Part shown: positions 32,690-42,860 of the stretch, piece by piece
Layout: each line of letters starts with the position of its first letter
Position numbering within the stretch: the stretch's first letter is position 1
Origin: Solenopsis invicta
Taxonomy: Eukaryota > Arthropoda > Insecta > Hymenoptera > Formicidae
DNA: 64,000 nucleotides
Direction of reading: 5' to 3'
Assembly (NCBI RefSeq): GCF_016802725.1
Contig: NC_052671.1
Location: forward strand, 20,999,728 to 21,063,727
The notes under the pieces: model-generated
Databases searched by the model: none
What the model was told of the DNA's origin: nothing
Seen by the model: the letters and a program-made list of their open reading frames with translations, nothing else
Program-made: the position numbers and the translations under genes

Positions 32690-34540
32690 TGTCGTGATGT
32701 GTGTGAAGTTGGCTCCGCACATTTTAAATTTTGTATTTTTTTTTTAATTGTACTGTATTATGCTACGTTTGTGCTAATTTGTGCCGGAAGTCGCAGCTCA
32801 ATAACATGAAGCATTTTTTTTATAAATAAAAAACTAAATTTTTGCTAGCCCCACACTTTTCGCATTTTGTATTTTTCTTAATTGTGCTGCGTTGGCCTAC
32901 GTTTGTGCTGACTTGTGCCATAAAGAAAAACTCAAACACAAATTGCAAAAATAATAATAATAATAATTACCAGCCCCGCATTTTTTCGCGACACAGTTCA
33001 AATAGTTTATTAAAATGCTATTAACTTGTGCTGTACTGTGCCGTCAAAAAAGTATTAATATCTCATTCCGTTTTGATAAAAAAAATTTACAAAGATAAAT
33101 GAAAGAAATATAGATATTCTAGAAGTTGTGATTTTATATTGAGATAAAGCTGAAGTAAAAACAAGAGATAATAATCTCTAAAAGCTTAGATATTGATAAA
33201 AATTAATGAAAAGGGAGAGGGGTGAATAAAAAATTTACATTTTCGAAATTTCTTCGGTTGTGCCGGAATGTGCTAGCACAACAACTTTTCCTAATGACAA
33301 AATTTCCGTAGAGCAACACATTTAGCAGTACAGATAAATTTTTGGAGTAGACGTTAGGAATTTTAGAAAAGAAAAATTTCAAATTCGTGTAACTTGAGAA
33401 CAGAGAAAGATAATCAAATTCTGCGAGTTGTGTTGACTTGTGCTACGCAAAATCCACGAGGCACAAGCATTTTGCGTAACACAACTCGCAGAATTCAATT
33501 ATCTTCCTCCGTTCTCAAGTTACACAAATTTGAAATTTTTTATTCCTAAAATTCCTAATGTCTGCTCCATAAATTTGCTTGTATTACGAAGTGTGTTGCT
33601 CTGCGGAAATTTTGTTGTTAAGAAAAGTTGTGCTACTCTAGCACATTCCGGCACAACTGAAGAAATTTCAAAAATGTAAAAATTTGATTCACCTCTTTCC
33701 TTTTTCATTAATTATAATCCTCTCTCTTAGCTAATCCCTGCTTATTGTGCTTGTGCGTCATGGTTTTTGCGTAGTATACGTCAACAAAACTCGCAAAATT
33801 CGATTATTTTTCTCTGTTCTCAAGTTACACGAGTTTGAAATTTTTCTTTTCTAAAATTCTTAACCTCTGCTCCAAAAATTTGTTTGTACTGCTAAATGTG
33901 TTGCTCTGCGGAAATTTTGTCATTAGGAAAAGTTGTTGTGCTAATCTAGCACATTCCGGCACAACCGAAGAAATTTCGAAAATGTAAAATTTTTTATTCA
34001 CTCCTCTCCCTTTTCATTAATTTTTATTAATATCTAAGCTTTTAGAGATTATTATCTCTTGTTTTTACTTCAGTTTTACCTCAATATAAAACCACAACTT
34101 CTAGAATATCTATATTTCTTTCATTTATCTTGGTAAATTTGTTTTATCGAAACGGAATAAGATATTAATATTTTTTTAACGGTATAGTACAGCACAAGTT
34201 AATAGCATTTTAATGAAATATTTGAACTGTTTCGGAAAAAAGTGCGGGGCTGGTAATTATTATTATTATTATTATTTTTGCAATTTGTGTTTGAGTTATC
34301 GACTTTTTCCTTATGGTACAAGTCAGCACAAACGTAGCCCAACGCAGCATAATTAAGAAAAATACAAAGTTTGAAAAATGCGGGACTGGTAAAAATTTAG
34401 TTTTTTATTTATATAAAAAAATGCTTCATGTTATTAAGCTGCGAATTGCGACAAATTAGCACAAACGTAGCACAATGCAACACAATTAAAAAAAATACAA
34501 AATTTAAAATGTGCGGGGCCAACTTCACATACATTCCGTC
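32690..34540. mobile_element. three-armed inverted-repeat element rich in TTGTGC motifs
   Basis: A left block (32690-33455) is repeated in inverted orientation at 33765-34540. Between them a shorter inverted copy (33465-33735) corresponds to the left block's inner part only. The outer ends share tgtgaagttggc and ccgcacattttaaattttg. The words TTGTGCTGA, TTGTGCCG and CTACGTTTGTGCT recur at intervals, giving a subrepeat of about 110-190 bp. The centre 33440-33480 is a near-perfect hairpin. There is no ORF. Confidence 0.8.
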
Positions 34541-34759
34541 GTGAGAAATCATCGGTGATAATCGGTGATTCGCGTGTCCATGGTGGAAATATAACATGGT
34601 ATGCTCAATTCGGCTTAACCACGCTCCTTTCCACGGCAAAGTGCCTCTCAGTTCAGAGGGCTGTCAACTGTGAAAAAATGAAATATTTAATGTCGGATAA
34701 TTACTGAACCTGAATGGTCGCACTTTGTCACACTTCATCACACGTACGAGTGCGTGCAT

Positions 34760-35272
34760 TACATTCTTTTTTATTGTGATGTCAGCTGATGTCAACACCA
34801 TATCTATTAGAATTCAATCACTTATATCTATTATAATAAAATTGTTAAATTTTTCTAACCAATTTATATTATCTCATAAGCACTGCAATCAATTTATTCT
34901 TATTTCTTTTACTATATTAGAATAAAATGTAATTTTTATCTTTAATCATTCTATTTAATTTATTTTAATCACCTCCGATCCCTCGCTCTTAAAAAAAGTA
35001 GCACTAGGTCCGATCCCATGTAACAGCGATTCGATTTGCTTACACGAAATAAGGACCAGACAAACGTGCGAGTTCGAGTGAGCGTCATAGATTGTGACAC
35101 TGACCTTTAAATCGAGCTCAGTTGTTACGTTCGACTCGACGCACACACCTTGTAACATGTGTGCTTGAGACCAACGGTTCGTTCCGTCCTACTCTAAGCC
35201 TCTCCATAGTCGTCCAAGTCTGTCGTAATATAAATTAACGTTGAGACTCACTCGAGGACTCTGGACGTAATA
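34760..35272 (+). repeat. LTR 3'-end fragment, related to the Gypsy LTR at 55672-58745
   Basis: The end of the block (cacctccgatccctcgctct, then gtccgatccc...gcgattcgatt..., then ctggacgtaata at 35272) aligns in order with 58440-58745. A shared AATAAA lies at 34921 and 58395. Only the last 0.5 kb of the LTR is present and it is diverged, so it is an old fragment. 34541-34760 has nothing I recognise. Confidence 0.65.
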
Positions 35273-35389
35273 ATATTTTTTGCAATAATTTCTTTACAGT
35301 TTTTTCATGGGGGAAAAAAGTTAATATTTAATAATACGTGATATTACTTAATTTTGTTCAATTTAGAATTGTGATATGACTGAAAATTA

Positions 35390-35495
35390 ATTCGGCGCGC
35401 AGTTCATTGAACTTGAGGAAAATATATAAAATCACACAAACAATACAAACACGAAGATCTAGTTGCGACCGTAAAAGGTATTCTTGTTCAATTTA
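35390..35495 (+). repeat. single arm related to the MITE at 30210-30598
   Basis: The sequence cggcgcgcagttcattgaac, followed by aatatataaaatcacac and gtattcttgttcaat, matches the complement of 30215-30335 in order. The opposite arm is not present nearby. 35496-35860 is AT-rich with no gene. Confidence 0.6.
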
Positions 35496-36047
35496 TATTG
35501 ATCAGCAACGGTCAAAATATCTCTCACTACTACTTTAATATTTAAGTTATATTACTTCTGAGTATGTGGTATGGTGATGGCAAGTGCCCACTATAGATTT
35601 TCGGTCAAAAATTCATTATTTTATTGTTATTTCGGTGTTTTAATTTCTCTTATTTTAAGATGTTCTAATATTTTTAGTAGCTTTAACTATTGAATTATGT
35701 TAATTCTAAGTGTAGAATGCGATACTGGTATATGCACTCAACATATTTTTGAAGAAAAGTTGTTATTTTATTGTTAACTCTACGTGCTGGAAAATAAAAT
35801 TTATGTGAGCCAAAATATTGCGAGGCGTATGCGTGCATGTTCTGCGAGAAGAATTTATTCTGACAAGGAGATGACGCGAATTGCGAAATACAAAATTAAA
35901 TGAGCTATAGTTCATTCGAAAAGGAGGGTTGAGGGTATAAAAAGTGTCAGAGCGTTTGAGTGCATGAGCCTTCGTTTCTGAGAAATTTGCATGTAAAGTT
36001 TGTAACGCGCAATGCGTTAAGTACGATTGTGTGATAGGTTAAAACAT

Positions 36048-36138
36048 GGAGCGCGGTGGCTGAGGAAGTCTAAAGCGCACCTCCTATTTTGCCCTCGGCG
36101 ACCATGTGAAGAGAGGTGTTCGAATCCTCGTAGTGCCA
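36048..36138 (+). ncRNA. tRNA-like segment in the left arm, Pol III-type
   Basis: The 91-nt segment has a tRNA A-box-like GTGGCTGAGGAAGTC and a B-box-like GGTGTTCGAATCC at class II (Leu/Ser-like) spacing. A run of T follows directly (36141 onward), the usual Pol III stop. The acceptor stem is poor and the T-arm has two extra bases, so it is a tRNA-derived or decayed sequence, not a working tRNA. The inverted copy in the right arm preserves the same boxes. Confidence 0.55.
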
Positions 36139-36483
36139 ATTTTTTTTTTTCAATAATAGCATTTATCAATTGTAAACAATTTTTATTATTTTTAGAAACA
36201 TATTAATTGTTATATATTATTCGTTACATGTAACAAAATGTAATAATCAAAAGGTTTGCATATTTATTCAAGTTTATTTATTTATTTTTATTCATTATGC
36301 AATTCTGACATTGCTGTAAAATGTTTTGTGTGTAAAAATTTACGTAAAAGCATTGGAAACATAAATTGATTGTACACCATGAACATTGTATAAAAGAATA
36401 ACGTGTTTTACAAGAACATTTAATACTATGTATGTTTACAGGAAATAATTGATTCACATTACTAAAAATTTAGTGTTTATGTG

Positions 36484-36810
36484 CTAACTTTGACGCGTAC
36501 CAAGCAAATTGTAGCATATTGTTAAATTTTGACGCAGATAATAGTGTGTTAACGATTGAATTCTGATTGCATCATATCGCGCATTCAATTCTGTTCTTTC
36601 TCCGCCAACAATAATATCAGGGTAATTTTGTATTCGCTTAATGATAATTTTTACTTGTCTGTAGAAACAGACATCGCAAGGTTGACAAATCGGAGTACAT
36701 TTTGGAGGTATAATTTGTAAGTTACATGCTGGCTTATTGTCATCATTTTTAAAAATTTCGTTGTACATGAGAATGTTTTTCTGACCGCCCCAAGAATCAA
36801 CAATCATCAA
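36484..36810 (-). pseudogene. DDE transposase fragment
   Basis: The frame on the minus strand (109 codons) reads MMIVDSWGGQKNILMYNEIF, then LQIIPPKCTPICQPCDVCFY and RQVKIIIKRIQ. A DSWGGQ block followed by IPPKCTP.CQPCD is typical of the DDE integrase core around the second Asp and the following strand in some pogo-like or related eukaryotic transposases. The match is from memory. The beginning of the protein and the last catalytic acid are missing, or in other frames. It is the only coding trace in the centre of the fold-back element and may be the remains of its own transposase. Confidence 0.55.
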
Positions 36811-37056
36811 AAATAGGTTGTTGCCTGCATAAGATTTTATAATTGTTTTCGAATATTCTTCATATAAATATGAAGTTTACACAATCAGTTTACACAATTT
36901 TGAATTAAAACAAATAAATAAACTTGAATAAATATGCAAACTTTCTGATTATTTCATTTTGTTACTTGTAACAAATAATATATAACATTAATATTTTGCT
37001 AAGAAAAATAAAAATTGTTTACAATTGATAAATGTAGCTATTATTGAAAAAAAAAG

Positions 37057-37123
37057 TTAGCACTGCAAGGATTCGAACATCTCTCTTTATGGCCACCGAG
37101 GGCAAAATAGAACGTGCGCCTTA
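37057..37123 (-). pseudogene. tRNA-like segment in the right arm, 3' half (5' half at 42649-42672)
   Basis: The minus strand here contains the B-box-like GATGTTCGAATCCTTGC and ends next to a T-run (A-run 37047-37055 on plus). Its 5' half, with TGGCTGAGGAGACTAAGG, lies at 42649-42672, on the far side of the Harbinger insertion. Joining both halves across the duplicated TTA restores the layout of the left-arm copy. Confidence 0.6.
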
Positions 37124-37649
37124 GAGCCTCCGCACATGAACTTCCGTAAGACGTTAAGTACAAACCTTAAACTTAAGCCAGTACTTATAATTAAACTTAG
37201 GTCAACGCACAAAGAAATCCGTAACGTAAGGTTCCATAAGGGAATAATCGATCCTTTGATCATTACTGGCACTGTCTCTCTCGCTTATTAGATTATTTGA
37301 AAAATCTTTAATAAATTTCCTTAAATTTTATATTATTGTTTGAATAACGTGTTTTTTCATTTTATTAATAATAAAGGATTATATATAATCTGTATATGAT
37401 CTAGCGGTGATATTTAATTCTTTATTATAATTAATTTCTGTATAACGATATAACTTTTCATACACGTCGCCAATATGCAAAGGTAGATATTATTTTTTTT
37501 CAAGAATAACAATATTCTTTATATGTATAGATTGTAATTAATAGTTTAGTTTATAATATTTTTAATGAATGTTAATGTTAATGATAAAATATAATTATTA
37601 CATCAACATTATATATTTTATAATTTTAGATTTAATGTGAAAGAAAAGT

Positions 37650-39364
37650 TAAGACGTAAGAAAATTTCAGCACTTTTATTGGTTACAATTGTAATTATTA
37701 ATAAATTAAAGAAGAAAAAGAAACATAAGAGATGGGTGAATAGAAGATAGTATGTAACACCCATAAATCAAAATAGACTGCAGCAAGGGCAATACAACAA
37801 TTTATTTAAAGAACTCAAGGAATCTGAAGATGAACGCATGTTCTTCGAGTACACCAGAATGTCAGTGTTGCATTTTGATAGATTATTAAATTTAATAAAA
37901 CTTTATCTTATTAAGAATAGTCCACGAGCTCTTGTACCAGAAGAAAGATTTATTATTACTCTAAGGTAACTTGTAACGTTTTATTTATTAATATACATAA
38001 ACGCTGAGATATCTAATAAAATTGAAGTTATTTGAAAGTTTACTAAAAAAAAGAAAACTATTTACTTGTCTATTTACTAAAATGTTCATCATTCTATAAT
38101 CTACTAGATAGCGAAGTCTCTACAGAAACAGATTTCATGCAGAGCATACTATTAACTTTCCAAGACAATATGACAATTAACATATTGCATATAGTGTATG
38201 TACATACTATTTAATGCTGTTGACAAACTGCTGTCAAAAATAAAAGCATGGCCAGCAGACTTTATTTTATTTTTGACGGCAACAGACTTTGTTGATAGAT
38301 TCTGAATTTATATTGTCAACACAGAAATTTATGCTGTCACTATCTACTCGAATTTACTTTGCGCGTACAGTGTGCGCACAACTTGCTATCAGGAGTATGT
38401 TTCAATAATGTAAATACTTTTGATAATTTTATTAATTTACAGGTATTTTGTGACTGGAGAGTCAATAAATTCTATTGCATTCTCTTTTCGTGCTGGTCAA
38501 TCCACAGTAAGAAATATAATAAAAGAAGTTTGCGATGTCATTTCTAATGTTTTAAGTTCTTTACATTTAGCAATCCCAACGCAAGAACAATGGAAATATA
38601 TCGTTGACGGATTTTGGAATACATGGCAAATGCCCAATTGTTTTGGGGCAATAGACGGCAAACATGTTAAAATAAAATGCCCATCAAATTCTGGCAGTTG
38701 CTATTTTAATTATAAAAAGTTTTTTAGTATAGTTTTGTTAGCTATTTGTGATCATCTTTATAGATTTAAGTTAGTAGATATTGGAGTCTATGGAGGATAT
38801 AGCGATGGTGGAATATTTGACGCTTTAATTATTAATAAAAATTTGAAGAATGACCAATTAAATTTGCCGGAAAGTAATGCCAAACTTCCAGGCTGTGATA
38901 TTAGAATACCAGGATTTTTCATAAGAGATGCTGCTTTTCCATTGTCAACAAGATTAATGAAACCTTATTCTGGTTCTAATTTGACGGAGCCACAAAGAAT
39001 TTTTAACTATAGACACTCTAAAGCTAGACGCACAATCGAAACTGCCTTTGGCATTCTAGCAAATCGGTAGCAAATTTATCATAAACTTATTTGTATGCTA
39101 CCAGAAACAGCGGACAAAATAATACTGGCAACGGTATGTTTGCATAACTTTCTAATGTATGAAGAGCAAAGAGATGGTGTTAAATCATATAGTCAAGAAA
39201 TTAATGAAGTAAACACACACTGGTTTCCTGTAATTGAAGATGAACAACCAAATACATTAATGGCACTCACTCAACGAGATATTTTATGCGATTATTTTAT
39301 TTCTCCAGCTGGGGAAGTAGATTTTCAGTATGATTACATAAATAGAGGCATATATAGGGAATAA
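37650..39364 (+). pseudogene. HARBI1-like nuclease of the Harbinger element, two exons, two nonsense codons
   Basis: Exon 1 (about 37650-37965) encodes a basic stretch (NKLKKKKKHKRWVNRR), then FFEYTRMSVLHFDRLLNLI. The donor gtaac at 37966 and acceptor ttacag ending 38442 give a 477-bp intron that keeps the frame (LR/YFVTGESINS). Exon 2 runs 38443-39364 and has the DDE_4 blocks FGAIDGKHVKIKCP, GGYSDGGIF and RRTIETAFGIL. TAG at 37748 and at 39068 stand where the relative at 51673 has Trp or a similar codon, both explained by G-to-A changes. Apart from these two stops the coding sequence looks intact, so inactivation is recent. I could not fix the start codon. Confidence 0.88.
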
Positions 39365-39748
39365 AATTTTGTTTCTATAAAATGCATATATTATTATAAT
39401 ACATATCATATTTAAAATTATTATATAAATACTTATAATAAATCATTTTTGTGTGTTGGCCTATACGTATTATAATTATTTTAATAAAAAAAAGTATATT
39501 GCGTATAGCTTGTATTTATTTTTCTCCTCTGTATATAAAATAAAATATTCATTAAGAACATACAAGTATATTTTATATTTTATACTTTATATTAAAGTTT
39601 TATAAATAATACTGAATAATAATACTGAAATATATTGAATTTAAAATTGAATAGTAACAAAATACTAATACTAGATATTGCATACTTAAATTTTAGAATA
39701 AACACAATATATAATGTATAATACATAATAGTATTAAAATTTACGATT

Positions 39749-40150
39749 CATTCCCAATGCAAACTTAAAACACGTTTTTAGTTTTTTGAACTAAATATCA
39801 TAAACTAAAGAAAAATTTGGTATTATTTATTTAACAATAATTGTAACAACATACAACCAAAATAATTGGGAATAAATAAAAAACCAATACTTGAAACGAA
39901 AAACTCACTATAAGTTTTGCAGTAGTGCATTCCCAATGCAAACTTGAAACACGTCTTTGGTTCTTTAAATTAAATATAAACTAAAGAAAAATGTGGTATT
40001 ATTTTTTTAATAATAATACCAAACATTAAGATGTTTGGTGTTACTGTTAGGAAAATAATATCAAATTATAACAACATACAACCGAAAAAATTGGAAATGA
40101 ATAAGAAAACCAATATCCGAAAAAAAATTACTGTAAATTTTGTATTGGTG
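39749..40150. repeat. imperfect tandem duplication, period about 180 bp
   Basis: cattcccaatgcaaactt at 39749 recurs at 39928, followed in both copies by aaacacgt, ctaaagaaaaat and acaacatacaacc. The copies have diverged by small indels. It lies in the AT-rich space between the two convergent Harbinger genes (39365-40190). Confidence 0.75.
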
Positions 40151-40189
40151 CAGTGAGATCGTAAAATATTTTATTTCGTCTTAATCTAC

Positions 40190-41483
40190 TGATGTAGAGC
40201 CAACTTTTCGGTTGAATCATGTTCTAACTGCGCAGCAATATTCATCGCTGCATTAGTTAAATCAATTAAAGCCTTATCTTCGTTATTTTTTGTTTTTACA
40301 GCAGCACTTTCCTTTTTTTTTTTGGTACTTGCAAATGCTCGCACAGATTTTCAGTCGAGTCGTTTTCCATATTATCTTGTTTTTATAAAAGTAGTTCTTC
40401 AGCACTTCTTTTATTTATATTTCTATTTTCGGCAACATTTGCTTCTAGACATTCAATAATGTTACACGAAGAAGCAGGCATTTTTCCACTTTCTTTCACG
40501 TTTGTTAAAGTTCTGTAACAAATTAAAGGAATCAATTAAAATAACAGTACATATGTACCCATACAACTAAAATTTCCAAAATACATCATAGGAATATTAT
40601 AAAGAAATCAACGTTTTACAACGTTTCTAGAATATCCTTACGATGTATTTTGCGCACGCATGCTCAAGATATTTACCGTCTTCTTTGTATATATTTATCT
40701 ATCTACAAATCTACAATTCTGATAAGAGTTCAGATTTTTTTTTAGTACAAGATGCACTTCCACTTTTCAATTCTTGCTCTTTTTTCAATTTAATATATTG
40801 CTCTCTTAGGTTAGTTATTCTTTTTTTGCAATATTCCGGTGTATAAAAATTTCCTGGAAAGTTAAAATATCAATCAGATAATTATTTGATATACAATGAA
40901 AATACAAACATCATACTATAATATAAAAATTAGTATAGTACTATTAATTTTTTACTAAGAAATACTATGGATGGTTCTAATATTCAGTATTCTAATATTA
41001 GCACTGAAAATTTAGAGATTCTAAAACGTATTACGTGTCTGTAATGATTTTTAGCTGACAGTGAATGTTTACTTATTGGGAATGTAACTCAATAATTAAA
41101 CAAAGCAAATTTAGTAACTATTTTAGACGTTATTTTAGAATATATTTTGGATAATATACATATAACAAATATAAAATGTCTTTGTGTAATATTATTTTTT
41201 GTCAGATAATAATTGTTGTAAATGGAAAAATTGAGTTCTACTTACCCAAATTTTTATCTTTCATAATACGAGAAATCTCTTTCCAGGCATTATTTTTTAA
41301 TTCATTATCTTTAAAGTTGCGATCGCTTTTAACATATAAAAATTTTCTTTCTCGAAATAATTGTTTAAGATAATTATCACCCATTTTTTCTGGGATATCA
41401 ATAACGGTATCTACTGTTTCTATATATTCTGCATTCATGTCTAACTCGTTAAAAATAATTTGTTGACTATATTGATGATCCAT
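40190..41483 (-). CDS. MADF-domain DNA-binding protein of the Harbinger element, at least three exons
   Basis: Exon 1 (41483-41246) starts MDHQYSQQIIFNELDMNAEY and holds the first half of a MADF domain (LFRERKFLYVKSDRNFKDNE, then NNAWKEISRIM). A GTAAGT donor at 41245 and a CAG acceptor at about 40854 join in frame to exon 2 (40853 to about 40706), which continues the MADF fold (NFYTPEYCKKRITNLREQYI, KLKKEQELK). A further stretch on the minus strand near 40310-40190 (DKALIDLTNAAMNIAAQLEH) looks like a C-terminal exon; the junction to it is not certain. PIF/Harbinger elements need such a Myb/MADF partner to bring the nuclease to the ends. It is convergent with the nuclease gene. Confidence 0.65.
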
Positions 41484-41746
41484 TTTTTTCTATAAAAGAA
41501 AATAGTTTAGACTTATCTGATTTTTATATTTACTTATATGATTTTTATTTTAACAAGGACTACTGATGTTAAACGATTTGACAGACAGATTTATCTTATA
41601 ATAATCTATAAAATTAGGAAAAATAGCTTCCAATAAATAAGAAATTATTTATAGGACATTACTGCTTAATATTTAATATTATTTATCTTAATATTTTTTA
41701 AATATATAGTTTCTAATATTGTGTCAATATTGATTTTCTTCAGAAG

Positions 41747-41787
41747 AAAAAGCACCTCATGAATGATAAATTCATGAGGTGCTTTTT
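41747..41787. other. perfect 18-bp hairpin with 5-nt loop
   Basis: aaaaagcacctcatgaat (41747-41764) and its exact complement (41770-41787) enclose gataa. It lies in the non-coding right part of the Harbinger element. A function in transcription end or in transposase binding is possible but not shown. Confidence 0.9.
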
Positions 41788-42860
41788 CGTGCGCACTAAA
41801 CTGCCAACTGTAATAAGATGTTCTGCCGAATATGACACTAAGCAACTTAGTATTCTTTCAATATATTTAAATAGCGGTTGCTACTTTTTGTAACATAACT
41901 ATAATTTATTTCATTGCTCAGTAAATATTGGAAGAACATAAACAGCTCAGTGTCATTCAATAGAAAATCCAACAATACCAGACAGTATGAAAAATGCTGA
42001 GCTTTTTCCACTAAATACAGCTGAAATGTTAAAATTCCACGAAATCATTTTCTATATTTTATATTATTGTTTGTAAAACATATCGTCTTATATTTCATTA
42101 CTGCTAAAGGATTATAATATAATCTTTAGGTCCTACATTCTTTTATAGTTTTATGTTTCACTTTTGACACGCATTTTCAATCGAAACGGTTATTGAGGTT
42201 AACTATATAGATCCTAATTAAGTTATATGATCTACAAGTTATAATATTATACTATTGATTGTGTATCATATTATGTTTAATTATAATAAAGAGTTATATA
42301 CGATTATATTTAATCCTTTACCAACAATGAAACGCAAAGCAACATATTATACAAACAATAATATAAAATTTAAAAAATTTTGCGAATGTTCAATACTTTT
42401 TCCAATTTAAAATATTTAAAAAATATTTAATATTCTTACGTGATAAGCGAAAGAGACAGTGCCAATTGGGTGTCAATAATGATCAAAGTAGATCAAAGGA
42501 TCGATCGACGATCATTCCCTTATAGAACTGTACGGAACCTTACGTTACGGATTTCTTTGTGCGTTGATCTAAGTTTAATTATAAGTAAGCTTAAGTTTAA
42601 GGTTTGTACTTAACGTAACTTAAGGAAGTTCATGTGCGGAGGCTCTTAGTCTCCTCAGCCAGCGCTTCATGCTTTAACCTACCGCACAATCGTACTTAAC
42701 GCATCGCGCGGCGAATGCAAAACTTTACATGCAAATTTCTCAGAAATGAAGGCCCATGCACTCAAACGCTCTGACACTTTTTATACCCTCGACCCCCCCC
42801 CTTTCGAATGAACTATGGCTCATCTAATTCCGTATTTCGCAATTTGCGTCATTTCCTTGT

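Larger units (their letters stand above)
37124..42645 (+). mobile_element. PIF/Harbinger transposon, 5522 bp, TTA duplication
   Basis: The ends are GAGCCTCCGCACATGAACTT and its complement, with arms of about 170 bp or more (shared blocks: acgttaagtacaaacc, aaagaaatccgtaacgtaag). The flanks are TTA at 37121-37123 and 42646-42648, the typical PIF/Harbinger target. It contains a DDE nuclease gene on plus and a MADF-type DNA-binding gene on minus in convergent order, the usual two-gene layout. The nuclease has two premature stops. Confidence 0.95.
35863..42860. mobile_element. fold-back transposon with a tRNA-like unit in each arm; Harbinger nested in the right arm
   Basis: The left arm (35863 to about 36290) and right arm (about 36900-37123 continued at 42649-42860) are inverted copies, starting ACAAGGAGATGACGCGAATTG and, on the complement, ACAAGGAAATGACGCAAATTG. 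Without the nested Harbinger the element is about 1.48 kb. Each arm has a TATA-type motif (GGGTATAAAAAGTGTC), then a tRNA-like segment, then a T-run. The centre has a transposase fragment (36484-36810). No clear target duplication is seen. Confidence 0.85.

Noticed and set aside
36048..36138. A working tRNA-Leu or tRNA-Ser gene
   Set aside because: The acceptor stem does not pair well and the T-arm has extra bases. It is present as an inverted pair inside transposon arms.
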